Notes: a model not told the origin generated them from the sequence alone. A stretch of DNA of 13,134 nt from Candidatus Mesolinea sp. UBA5823 (GCA_002417685.1 DICP01000067.1:3247-16380), one strand, 5' to 3'. Positions 1 through 7,111 are shown, counted from the stretch's first letter. Made by a program: numbers and translations.

Positions 1-96
1 GCAGAGGCGATTAAAAAGCACGCCCGGTTACGTGAGCTCGAATCCCAAGCAGCACCACCTCCCTCAGAGGATGAAACGTCTACTCAAAAGAACTAA
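1..96 (+). CDS. C-terminal fragment of an unidentified protein
   Basis: Frame 1 is open from the window edge and ends at TAA (94-96), giving 31 residues that are hydrophilic and charged, with a Pro run followed by an acidic, Ser/Thr-rich end. A terminator hairpin starts 14 bases after the stop, which supports this as a real 3' end. It is the only plus-strand gene in the window and converges on hppA. The visible tail looks like a disordered C-terminus and does not identify the family. Confidence 0.55.
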   Translation, partial: AEAIKKHARLRELESQAAPPPSEDETSTQKN

Positions 97-102
97 GGCT
101 TT

Positions 103-138
103 AAAAACAGACTGCCCGAGCAAGCCCGGGCAGTTTTT
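103..138. terminator. Bidirectional intrinsic terminator between convergent genes
   Basis: A perfect 8-bp stem, ACTGCCCG (111-118) with CGGGCAGT (127-134), encloses an 8-base loop. It is followed by a T run (134-138) and preceded by an A run (103-107), so it has the layout of a Rho-independent terminator in both directions. It lies between the stop of the plus-strand gene (96) and the stop of hppA (155) and probably serves both. Confidence 0.8.
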
Positions 139-154
139 ATGCTTAATACCAAGT

Positions 155-2227
155 TTAAAACAAGTGAAACACCGCAATGATGGGTGCAAAAAGCGATGAA
201 ACCAAAGATATCACCGTAATGAGCGTGTTGATCGAGGGACCTGCTGTATCCTTGAATGGGTCACCAACGGTATCGCCAACTACAGCAGCTTTATGCGCCT
301 CGGAGCCTGGTCCGCCAAATTTGCCAGATTCAATGTACTTTTTCGCGTTATCCCAAAGCCCGCCGGCGTTTGCCATAAAGAGTGCAAAAATCACGCCGGT
401 AAAGATTGCCCCGCCCAGAAAACCGCCTAGAGCATCCGGACCAAGCACAAAGCCCACCAGCAGCGGCAAGCCAACGGCTAAGAAAGTTGGCAAAACTAAC
501 GAAGAAAGCGCGCCTTGGGCGGCTAAACCTACACAGCGGTCGTAATCTGGTGTTTCAGTGCCCGCCAAAATGCCCGGCTTTTCACGGAACTGACGACGGA
601 TCTCCTCGATCATATCGAAGGCGTTATGAGTTACTGAGAGCATCAGCAGCGCGCTGAAAATTGGCGGGGCAGTGGCACCCAGCAGCACACCTGCAACCAC
701 CAGCGGTTCCCGCAAACTAATCGTGATTGCCATGCCATTAGCCTCCACTACCTCAGCATAAGCCGCGAACAGAGCCAGCACAGTCAATGCTGCCGCACTA
801 ATAGAGAAGCCTTTGGTGATTGCTTTAGCTGTGTTTCCAGCCGAATCGAGCACATCCGCACGGGCAATAACTTCGTGGTCCATTCCAGCCATTTCGGCGA
901 TGCCGCGAGCGTTATCCACAATCGGGCCATAGGCATCTGCTGAAACAATCATGCCGCTGATGGCAAGCATCCCCACTGCCGCCACGCCAATCCCATACAC
1001 GCCTGGCAATCCGCTGGCTTGGGTGACGTTGAAGGAAATTAGCGTGGCAATAACCACGCCCAAAATGGAGGGTAAGATAGAAATTAAGCCATAACTGAAG
1101 CCCGTGATAATCGTAATGGCTGAACCAGAAGTGGATTCTTTAGCGGTTTGTTGCACGGGTTTGTGTTGGTCATTGGTAAAATAATCGGAGGTAAACCCAA
1201 TGAGCACGCCTGCCACGATGCCGACAAACGCTGACCAAAAGATTGCCATATTAACATGCCCCAAGAATACTAAAACAAGCAGCATAGCAATGTAAATGAT
1301 ACAGGTGATTATGGTGCCCCGGTTGAGCGCCGCGCCCGGCTTTCCACCTTCGCGCACACGCACAAATTGAATACCTAAAAGTGAAGCAAACACACCCAAC
1401 GTGCACAGGATAAGCGGGATGACGGTGTATTGGTACTGCAGCGTTTCTGCAAAAGAAGCCCCTAAAAGCATCACAGCCACTGTGCTAGCTACGTAACTAT
1501 CAAAAATATCGGCACCCATGCCAGCCACATCACCAACATTGTCGCCTACGTTATCTGCGACCACTGCTGGGTTGCGGGGGTCATCCTCAGGGATACCAAT
1601 TTCGACCTTGCCGACCAGGTCAGCCGCAATATCAGCGGTTTTAGTGTAAATTCCGCCGCCAGCTTTAGCCAACAAAGCCAAAGTTGAAGCACCAAAGCTG
1701 AAGCCTAAAACAGCATGTGCTTGCCCAGTCACCAAGAAGATTACGCTCATGCCAATCACAGCTAAGCCAACCATAGCTAAACCCAACACCGAGCCGGCAT
1801 AAAAGGAAATTCTAAAGGCGCTATCCAAGCTTTGCTCTGCCGCGGTAGCCGTACGTACATTGGCTTCCACTGCAACACGCATGCCCATATAGCCAGCCAC
1901 AGCTGAGCAGAGTGCCCCAACCACAAACGAAATTGCCATTTGTATGCCGTTTTTCGGATCAACGACGATGCCCGTCGTGCCGATATTTTCGAAGTTAAAG
2001 CTAAAAATCAGGGCAATGATGACGCCGATAATCACAGCAAGAATAGCCAGGGCTGTATACAAGCGCCGCAGGTATGTATTCGCGCCACTTCTAATCCAAG
2101 AGGAAACTTCCTGCGCTTTCTCACTTCCTCTGTTTTGACGCATCACCCAAAAGTAAAGATATATCGCAACGCCTATCGATATCACCCCGCCAACAATTCC
2201 AATGTAAATCCAAGTTGTGTAATTCAT
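155..2227 (-). CDS. hppA: Membrane-bound proton-translocating pyrophosphatase, K+-independent type
   Basis: Hydrolyses cytoplasmic PPi and couples this to ion pumping across the membrane. The 690 residues are mostly hydrophobic helices, a normal length for the family. The PPi/Mg-binding loops are intact: DLVGKVE (203-209), EDDPRNP (214-220), DNVGDNVGD (225-233), DAYGPIVDNA (431-440) and GDTVGDPFKDTAGPS (651-665). The segment GNTAKAITKGF (464-474) has Lys468 and Thr471, the pair known to mark K+-independent H+-PPases; K+-dependent enzymes have Ala and Gly there. Proton pumping is therefore inferred, since known Na+ pumps are K+-dependent. The helix-6 position that carries the gate Glu in many homologues is Asp243 (ADIFDSY). 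The ATG has AGGAG 11 bases upstream. The gene lies 44 bases after the 254-residue gene, with no terminator between, so co-transcription is possible. Confidence 0.97.
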   Translation of the reverse strand: MNYTTWIYIGIVGGVISIGVAIYLYFWVMRQNRGSEKAQEVSSWIRSGANTYLRRLYTALAILAVIIGVIIALIFSFNFENIGTTGIVVDPKNGIQMAISFVVGALCSAVAGYMGMRVAVEANVRTATAAEQSLDSAFRISFYAGSVLGLAMVGLAVIGMSVIFLVTGQAHAVLGFSFGASTLALLAKAGGGIYTKTADIAADLVGKVEIGIPEDDPRNPAVVADNVGDNVGDVAGMGADIFDSYVASTVAVMLLGASFAETLQYQYTVIPLILCTLGVFASLLGIQFVRVREGGKPGAALNRGTIITCIIYIAMLLVLVFLGHVNMAIFWSAFVGIVAGVLIGFTSDYFTNDQHKPVQQTAKESTSGSAITIITGFSYGLISILPSILGVVIATLISFNVTQASGLPGVYGIGVAAVGMLAISGMIVSADAYGPIVDNARGIAEMAGMDHEVIARADVLDSAGNTAKAITKGFSISAAALTVLALFAAYAEVVEANGMAITISLREPLVVAGVLLGATAPPIFSALLMLSVTHNAFDMIEEIRRQFREKPGILAGTETPDYDRCVGLAAQGALSSLVLPTFLAVGLPLLVGFVLGPDALGGFLGGAIFTGVIFALFMANAGGLWDNAKKYIESGKFGGPGSEAHKAAVVGDTVGDPFKDTAGPSINTLITVISLVSSLFAPIIAVFHLF

Positions 2228-2271
2228 AAGATATCAGACTCCTCTGTTTTATAAATTCAGTGAGATGTTTA

Positions 2272-3036
2272 CTACATGCTGGCAGACCGGAACCAGCGAT
2301 AATTTTCGGTGCGTAGAGTTTCTGCAGAAGGCATCGGGTAGTAGCGTAACTTTTCAGTATTCCCGACAAAAAAGCCGTTCTTGACGCAGCGGTAAGGCAC
2401 CACTGGCGAATGCGTGCGGTCGACCATCTTAGTGGAAACGAATTTCGTCTTTACATCTGAAAGGCACTGCCTCAAATGGTCGATATTAGAATAAGGCAGG
2501 TTTTCAACCAAGCCCATTTCAGGGTCATTGGCTAATTCTCCTAATTGCAATTCGACGAAAGTAATCGCTGGTACAGTAATCAGTGAGGTTGGCGTTTTGA
2601 CGATAAGTTCATAAAAAGATACAGGGTCCAGCCGGCTGACCACCAAGGGTGAAACGGGAACAATTTCCTGATAGAGGTGTAAACCCTCGTCTGCTGGTGG
2701 CAACTGATCGGAAGATTTCAGCCCAAGCGTTCTGCCATCCTGCGTGGTAAGGTAGAGATCCATGAGCGCATCGATGTCAACATGTTCGAGTACACGGTAA
2801 ACCGAAACATAGATGGAAGCCTTGGGGGAACCGTCTTCATGAGGAAGGCAGCGCTTTAGTGCTTCTTCGATGCGAAAATAAGGATGCCTAAAAGTTGGAT
2901 CGACTTCAAAAAACATTGCCTGCCCACGGGACTTCTTAGCTGAACCCACAGCATAGTAAGTTCCAAATTCTTCAGGGTCGAGCATAGAGACAATTAATGC
3001 TTCGGGGAGTAATGAGAGATAGAAATGCGTAGTCAT
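2272..3036 (-). CDS. Conserved-looking hypothetical protein, 254 aa
   Basis: I do not recognise a named family. The protein is soluble, with no signal peptide or membrane helix, and of mixed alpha/beta character. It has a Tyr-rich N-terminal block (FGTYYAVGSAKKSRGQAMFF, about 24-43), then a segment listing YVSVYRVLEHVDIDALMDLY (about 76-95), and a C-terminal part rich in Arg and Tyr. No catalytic motif stands out. The start is well supported: ATG with AAGGAGA at 3041-3047, 4 bases upstream. Codon use and GC match the neighbours, so there is no sign of recent transfer. It lies upstream of hppA in the same direction and downstream of a lipoprotein terminator, so it probably begins its own short transcript. 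A TACAAT-like -10 (3099-3104) lacks a convincing -35. It is real coding sequence with unknown function. Confidence 0.85.
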   Translation of the reverse strand: MTTHFYLSLLPEALIVSMLDPEEFGTYYAVGSAKKSRGQAMFFEVDPTFRHPYFRIEEALKRCLPHEDGSPKASIYVSVYRVLEHVDIDALMDLYLTTQDGRTLGLKSSDQLPPADEGLHLYQEIVPVSPLVVSRLDPVSFYELIVKTPTSLITVPAITFVELQLGELANDPEMGLVENLPYSNIDHLRQCLSDVKTKFVSTKMVDRTHSPVVPYRCVKNGFFVGNTEKLRYYPMPSAETLRTENYRWFRSASM

Positions 3037-3150
3037 GCTTTCTCCTTCTTATGATGTAAATTGTGTCTCGCAGATAAGCAAGCCAATCTGTTCGCTTTAT
3101 TGTAACGCCGAATATTTAGTTTTCGCTAATTTTGGCCTAAATTAACACAA

Positions 3151-3174
3151 ACAGCCTGAATTTTTTCAGGCTGT
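3151..3174 (-). terminator. Intrinsic terminator of the lipoprotein gene
   Basis: A perfect 10-bp stem, ACAGCCTGAA (3151-3160) with TTCAGGCTGT (3165-3174), has a 4-base loop and lies 31 bases past the lipoprotein stop. On the minus strand it is followed by TTTGTGTTAATTT, a broken but T-rich tail. It separates the lipoprotein transcript from the downstream 254-residue gene. Confidence 0.75.
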
Positions 3175-3205
3175 AAGTACACTTGCTTAGAAGTGATCCG
3201 TTAGA

Positions 3206-3625
3206 TTAGTGGCTCATCAGGTATTGAATGACCTGATCTTTTTCCTCAGGAGTAAAGGTGACTCCATGATGATCGGAAAGCAGTTCCTCCCATTCTTCGT
3301 AGGTTTTATCAAAGGATAGCACCCACTCAAGGGTGTGATGCCCATCAAGCTTTTCTTTGAGCAACTCTTCGATTTCCGTCTCACTCATCTGCCCCGTGCC
3401 TTCAGCTGGATAAGTGTTGGGGGCTTCAGTCGCCACGGATCCCGCTGGATACGTTGATTCTGCTCCACCCACTGGGTAAGTCTCATTTGACTCCGTAGCT
3501 TGCCCAATGGAAACTGCTGGGATGTTAATTGCCGTTGTGGATGTTTCAGTCTCAGCTCCACAGGCACTCAGCAGCATTGTTATTGCTAAGAGGATTACAA
3601 AACTAAGGTTTAGTTGTCTTTTCAT
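3206..3625 (-). CDS. Small secreted lipoprotein with a degenerate cytochrome c-like C-terminus
   Basis: The 139-residue protein starts with a lipoprotein signal peptide: basic MKRQ, a hydrophobic core, then the lipobox LSAC with Cys22 as the lipidated residue. It should be anchored on the outer face of the membrane. Residues 23-80 are a low-complexity Ser/Thr/Glu/Ala linker with three spaced TYP(A/V) units (Tyr50, Tyr59, Tyr72). Residues 81-139 form a compact helical domain. Its pattern, EELLKEK-LDGHH-TLEWVL, then KTYEEWEELL, then TPEEKDQVIQYL, resembles the short mono-haem domains that read EEKCxxCHxLxxV, then KTxEEWxxxV, then TxEExxxIxxYL. The haem motif itself is absent: LDGHH (93-97) sits where CxxCH would be. 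The resemblance comes from memory of the family and is not a search result. ATG start with AAAGGA about 10 bases upstream. Exact role unknown. Confidence 0.85.
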   Translation of the reverse strand: MKRQLNLSFVILLAITMLLSACGAETETSTTAINIPAVSIGQATESNETYPVGGAESTYPAGSVATEAPNTYPAEGTGQMSETEIEELLKEKLDGHHTLEWVLSFDKTYEEWEELLSDHHGVTFTPEEKDQVIQYLMSH

Positions 3626-3657
3626 CGTGCTCGCATCCTTTCAATTAGGTAGGCTTT

Positions 3658-3688
3658 ATTTTATTAGTTGTGCTTTAGTTTGCGTCAA
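3658..3688 (-). promoter_or_regulatory. Candidate sigma-70-type promoter of the lipoprotein gene
   Basis: On the minus strand, TTGACG (3683-3688) could be a -35 and TAAAAT (3658-3663) a -10, each 5 of 6 to consensus. The 19-base spacer is longer than ideal. The site lies in the 94-base gap between the thyX-like stop and the lipoprotein start. No terminator that works in the minus direction is visible in the gap, so readthrough from thyX is also possible. Confidence 0.3.
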
Positions 3689-3719
3689 TCATACCTCAGT
3701 CAGGTTCTCAGAGGTTTTT

Positions 3720-5165
3720 TTATTGGTATATCAGCGGAATTGCTGCCACTTCACTGAAATATTTCGCAGTAATCGACTGAGAGGTCTCCTCTTCCGAGAG
3801 GTTAATTTTAGCCCAAAAGTTAGGGTGCACTGATTGCATGCTCTCCGCCATAGCACGCGCTGCCCGCCGCATAGAGAAATGTGCATTAGGGCTGCAGCGC
3901 AAGCGTGCTAAATGGAATAACTCGCGCATGTTCAGACGGCAGAGCACCCGCCGATTGAAAGCGTTGGGGACCACATACGCTGCTACCGCAGGGTTCCAAG
4001 CTGCTAATTCCTCATAAGCCGCAGCCGCTAAGTCCATAGCCTGGCAGTAGGGCTGCTCAAAACCTGCCTCGCTGATCGCTTTGGGGATGGCATAACCCAA
4101 GCGGGTGGAAAGATGCTGCGCAGTTTGCGTCATCATGCGGTGGCGCTTGAGCTCAAAATAGGCACCTTGGTCAATGATTAGGTCGAAATCATAGGTAGCA
4201 TATTCCAGTTCGCGCAAGGGCACATCGTATGGTCCCATTTCTGCAAAGATTTCGTTTACCAGCGCGCTTTTTTCAGCTTCGGTCATGCGGCGCACCTGAT
4301 CCAAGCAATCAGCATAGCTTTGACTGCCAAAACGGTAAAGCACCGCCGCCAGCACTTGCTCTTCGCCCTCCGGTTCCACCTTGAGCAGCCGGCACCAAGC
4401 CGCGGAGGAGTTAAATGCTGCGGGTGTTTCTTTAGTGCTTAATCGCTCTCGAATAGACATTAATGAAGGGATTGGGTTAGCATACTTCACCAGCGTGGGC
4501 ACTTCCTGCGTTGCCACGGCTTTGACTTCTGCGCCAATCTCACGCACCTCTTGCAGCTCTGAGCTAAGCAGCTTACGGATGGCATACTCTAACGCTCGCG
4601 CGTTAATGGTTACGCCCACATTTGCCAGCGAGGCGGCCGGCAGCAAGAAGCGGCACACATCTATCGCCTGAGTACGTGCACGATTTTGCCAGGATTTTTC
4701 ACCCTCACCCCCTTGACGAGGGGTGTTTGTTTGGCTCCAAGTGCGCAAGGTCTGCAAGGCTTCTGCATAAGTCTCAAAGAGCTTGGAAACAATTTCTCGA
4801 TACCGGCTTTCATATGGGCGGCCTGCAATTTCGGGCGGCACCACGTAAGCCTCAGGATTCCACTCCTGATAACGCGTTGATTTTTCAGTATAGGAAGCTA
4901 AACGGTTGGATTCAATCGTTTCGATGGCTAATCGGGAGACATTTTCGAGGGCTAAATGGAGAACTGCATGCTCCGCCACACTGGAATGTCCATAACCGAC
5001 AATCCACTTTTCACTAAATTTGGCGGACTTTTCTGCATCAAGCTCAGCGGCAATCACATCAAAAGGCTCTGGTGAGCGTGAAGTCTTCGCGAAGGTGACA
5101 GCTATAGTTTCAGCGTTGAGCTGACTGGGGCTGAGAGGGTAGACTCTGCGGGTAAGATTCATCAC
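3720..5165 (-). CDS. Tandem-duplicated ThyX-family protein (flavin-dependent thymidylate synthase homologue)
   Basis: ThyX makes dTMP from dUMP using FAD, NADPH and methylene-tetrahydrofolate. The usual protein is about 220-250 residues; this one has 481 and holds two ThyX-like units. Unit 1 (about 1-235) has GHSSVAEH (59-66), then SNRLASYTEKSTRY (86-99), matching the second half of the ThyX signature RHRxxSxxxxSxRY but without RH. It then has the C-terminal LP...NARALEYAIRKLLSSELQEVRE pattern. Unit 2 (about 290-455) keeps RHR (341-343) but has lost the Ser, Ser-x-Arg-Tyr part and GHxSxxEH. It retains VPNAFNRRVLCRLNMRELFHLARLR (399-423). The ORF opens with GTG then ATG. AGGAGG (5173-5178) is 7 bases before GTG and 10 before ATG, so either could start translation. 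The 5' end overlaps ribF by 56 bases. True dTMP synthesis is uncertain because neither unit has the full signature. Confidence 0.85.
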   Translation of the reverse strand: MMNLTRRVYPLSPSQLNAETIAVTFAKTSRSPEPFDVIAAELDAEKSAKFSEKWIVGYGHSSVAEHAVLHLALENVSRLAIETIESNRLASYTEKSTRYQEWNPEAYVVPPEIAGRPYESRYREIVSKLFETYAEALQTLRTWSQTNTPRQGGEGEKSWQNRARTQAIDVCRFLLPAASLANVGVTINARALEYAIRKLLSSELQEVREIGAEVKAVATQEVPTLVKYANPIPSLMSIRERLSTKETPAAFNSSAAWCRLLKVEPEGEEQVLAAVLYRFGSQSYADCLDQVRRMTEAEKSALVNEIFAEMGPYDVPLRELEYATYDFDLIIDQGAYFELKRHRMMTQTAQHLSTRLGYAIPKAISEAGFEQPYCQAMDLAAAAYEELAAWNPAVAAYVVPNAFNRRVLCRLNMRELFHLARLRCSPNAHFSMRRAARAMAESMQSVHPNFWAKINLSEEETSQSITAKYFSEVAAIPLIYQ

Positions 5166-6081
5166 TTAGCAGCCTCCTGGCAATAATTTTATCCTGCTCG
5201 ATCTGGTCAATAAGCTCTTGCGCATTCGCAAACTTAATTTCCTCGCGGATGAAATGCGCAAACTCGACAGTTAACTCTTCATGATAAATATTACCAGTAA
5301 AATCCAATAGCAGCGTCTCGATGTTAGGCTGCCCGCTTTCTTCAAAGGTCGGGCGCACACCCACACTGGTCACACCTTGATAGCGTTCGCCATTCCAGCG
5401 CACATAAGTAGCGTAAACACCATACTTCGGGAGAATCTTCTGCTCCAGTGCTAATTGGTTAGCTGTTGGGAAGCCAAGCTTTGAGCCAAGGCGTTTACCT
5501 TCGATAACTTGGCTACGCACAAAGTAAAGCCGGCCAAGCAGCCGCGCAGCTTGCTCCACATCGCCTTTCTCTAGCGCGTTACGGATGCGTGCAGATGAGA
5601 CCGGTTCCCCATCCAAGTGGAAAGGCGGGAATATTTCAAGCTGAATGCCCCGCTCGGCACAAATCTGCTGAATCACATCCAGGGTTCCACTACGGTTTTT
5701 ACCCAAGGCAAAGTTTTCTCCTACTAACAAGCCTTGCAGATTTATACGGCTGGTCAGCAAATCAAAAAACGCCTCTGCTGAAAGGTCGGCAAACGCTTGA
5801 TTAAATTCAAGCGTGATGACTACGTCCAAATTAGAATGATTAAGTAATTCTTGCTTTTCGCTTTTTGTGGTCAAGTAAAACGGACCACCAATTCCTTGAA
5901 AGAAGACACGTGGATGGGGCCAAAAGGTGAGCATACCACATTGAGCTCCTTGTGCCTGAGCTAAAGACCTGAGGCGAGAGAGTAATGCCTGGTGCCCGAG
6001 ATGCAGCCCATCAAAGTTACCGATGGTAATCCATAGCGGCTCCGTGAGCTTTTCTGGCCAATTTTCATAAAATCTTGTCAA
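5110..6081 (-). CDS. ribF: Bifunctional riboflavin kinase / FAD synthetase
   Basis: Converts riboflavin to FMN and then FAD in the cytoplasm. Numbered from the TTG at 6079-6081 (323 residues), the FAD synthetase half has the nucleotidyltransferase motif GNFDGLHLGH (21-30), GENFALGKNRSGT (121-133) and SSARIR (162-167). The riboflavin kinase half has GKRLGSKLGFPTAN (195-208), TSVGVRPTF and the likely catalytic Glu255 in NIETLLLDF. Length is normal. The start at 6081 is chosen because GAGGA (6086-6090) lies 4 bases upstream. An in-frame TTG at 6096 would add five residues but has no ribosome site. No ATG is available in frame nearby. The last 56 bases overlap the thyX-like gene, so its C-terminal tail (Pro/Gln/Ser-rich) is a product of overlap and probably not conserved. 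A terminator-like hairpin just upstream may tune expression. Confidence 0.95.
   Translation of the reverse strand: MTRFYENWPEKLTEPLWITIGNFDGLHLGHQALLSRLRSLAQAQGAQCGMLTFWPHPRVFFQGIGGPFYLTTKSEKQELLNHSNLDVVITLEFNQAFADLSAEAFFDLLTSRINLQGLLVGENFALGKNRSGTLDVIQQICAERGIQLEIFPPFHLDGEPVSSARIRNALEKGDVEQAARLLGRLYFVRSQVIEGKRLGSKLGFPTANQLALEQKILPKYGVYATYVRWNGERYQGVTSVGVRPTFEESGQPNIETLLLDFTGNIYHEELTVEFAHFIREEIKFANAQELIDQIEQDKIIARRLLSDESYPQSLPSQPQSAQR
5173..5178 (-). promoter_or_regulatory. Strong Shine-Dalgarno of the thyX-like gene inside ribF
   Basis: AGGAGG on the minus strand lies within the ribF C-terminal codons. It is well spaced for the GTG (5163-5165) or the next ATG (5160-5162). Ribosomes translating ribF must cross it, which suggests translational coupling of the two genes. 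Confidence 0.7.
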
Positions 6082-6101
6082 ATAATCCTCAGTCAATTTT
6101 C

Positions 6102-6142
6102 AAAAAAATAACCCCGCGTACGTCAAGTCAGCTGAGGTTATT
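6102..6142 (-). terminator. Terminator-like hairpin between truB and ribF
   Basis: On the minus strand AATAACC (6136-6142) pairs with GGTTATT (6107-6113), followed by a T run ending at 6102. The loop is 22 bases with little inner pairing, so the stem is weak. It starts 20 bases past the truB stop and ends about 20 bases before the ribF start. Either it ends part of the upstream transcript or it acts as an attenuator inside the operon. No clear promoter for ribF is visible between. Confidence 0.5.
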
Positions 6143-6162
6143 CATTCTTTAGAAGTTAAGTT

Positions 6163-7089
6163 TTATTGGAAAAAGACCTTGCGTGGCTGCCACTCATGCG
6201 CCTCGGCGTCATATTCTACCAATGCAACGAGCTCGCCTTCTTCGCTTACAGCTCTGGCAATCGTATCGGTTGGTACGTCTTCAATAGCCGGCACGCGGTG
6301 GCCATGTCGAACCTGATCGACCTGGTCTAAAGTCAGCTCAACGGTATACCAATCCCCCAGTGCTTCTGCAGCGGGGATGAGAAAACGGTACCAATCGCCA
6401 TTGACAAAAGCTTCCTGCAAGCGGCGTAAGGACACTGCATCGCGTAAGCTAAAACGCCCATTTTTTGTACGGCGCAAGCCAACCAAGGTAGCACCACAGC
6501 CCAATTTTTCGCCTAAGTCATGGATCAAGGAGCGCACATAGGTGCCAGATGAGCATTGAATATCAATAATAGCTTCTGGCGATTCCCAATCGAGCAATTC
6601 TATGCTATCTACGCGCACCTTGCGTGGTTCCATCTCCACCTCTTCCCCGCGGCGTGCACGTTCGTAGGCTTTTTCCCCATTGATCTTGATTGCAGAATAT
6701 GCCGGCGGAATCTGGTCAAACTCTCCAATGAATGTTTTTAGGGTTTCTTCCAATTCTTCATAGGAGATGTTCACCGGAGAGCTCATAAGCACGTTGCCAT
6801 CCATATCATAGGTATCCGTGGTTAAACCTAATCGCAATACAGCCTGATAACGCTTTTCTGAGGCTGAAATGAATTCACTCAAGCGCACCGCTGGGCCAAC
6901 CAAGACAACCAACACGCCTGAAGCCCGCGGGTCAAGCGTACCAGTGTGCCCGGCTCTGCGAATATGTGTGCCATTGCGCACAATTTGAACAACATCGTGT
7001 GATGTCATTCCAGTGGGTTTATCGATGACTAATACACCAGAGACATTACTCGCCAAATTTACATTATCTCGCATGAAATCTTCTGACAT
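6163..7089 (-). CDS. truB: tRNA pseudouridine-55 synthase
   Basis: Isomerises U55 to pseudouridine in the T-loop of tRNA. The 308-residue protein has the catalytic block AGHTGTLDPRASGVL (46-60), with Asp53 as the nucleophile. It also has KRYQAVLRLG, the substrate-loop segment IPPAYSAIKINGEKAYERAR and the SGTYVRSLIHDLG motif. The last 70 residues (VRHGHRVP...) match the PUA-like C-terminal extension of bacterial TruB. An ATG six codons in is a possible alternative start; neither has a strong ribosome site. The gene begins 22 bases after the nrnA stop, so it is probably part of one transcript with it. All key residues that I can place are present. Confidence 0.97.
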   Translation of the reverse strand: MSEDFMRDNVNLASNVSGVLVIDKPTGMTSHDVVQIVRNGTHIRRAGHTGTLDPRASGVLVVLVGPAVRLSEFISASEKRYQAVLRLGLTTDTYDMDGNVLMSSPVNISYEELEETLKTFIGEFDQIPPAYSAIKINGEKAYERARRGEEVEMEPRKVRVDSIELLDWESPEAIIDIQCSSGTYVRSLIHDLGEKLGCGATLVGLRRTKNGRFSLRDAVSLRRLQEAFVNGDWYRFLIPAAEALGDWYTVELTLDQVDQVRHGHRVPAIEDVPTDTIARAVSEEGELVALVEYDAEAHEWQPRKVFFQ

Positions 7090-7111
7090 AGGAACTCACT
7101 TTTCGAGAGAT

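Noticed and set aside
177..545. Open frame on the plus strand, 122 codons, opposite hppA
   Set aside because: It lies wholly antisense to clearly conserved pyrophosphatase coding sequence, and its product is a low-complexity Pro/Ser/Lys string without motifs.
3700..3726. Plus-direction terminator (CCTC...GAGG then a T run) after the thyX-like gene
   Set aside because: Both flanking genes are on the minus strand and in that direction there is no T tract after the stem; the stem is only 5 bp.
6082..6096. Earlier TTG start for ribF
   Set aside because: No Shine-Dalgarno precedes it, and GAGGA lies between it and the TTG at 6081.
6097..6162. FMN riboswitch upstream of ribF
   Set aside because: The gap is only about 80 bases, with a single simple hairpin; the multi-helix conserved FMN aptamer does not fit or appear.
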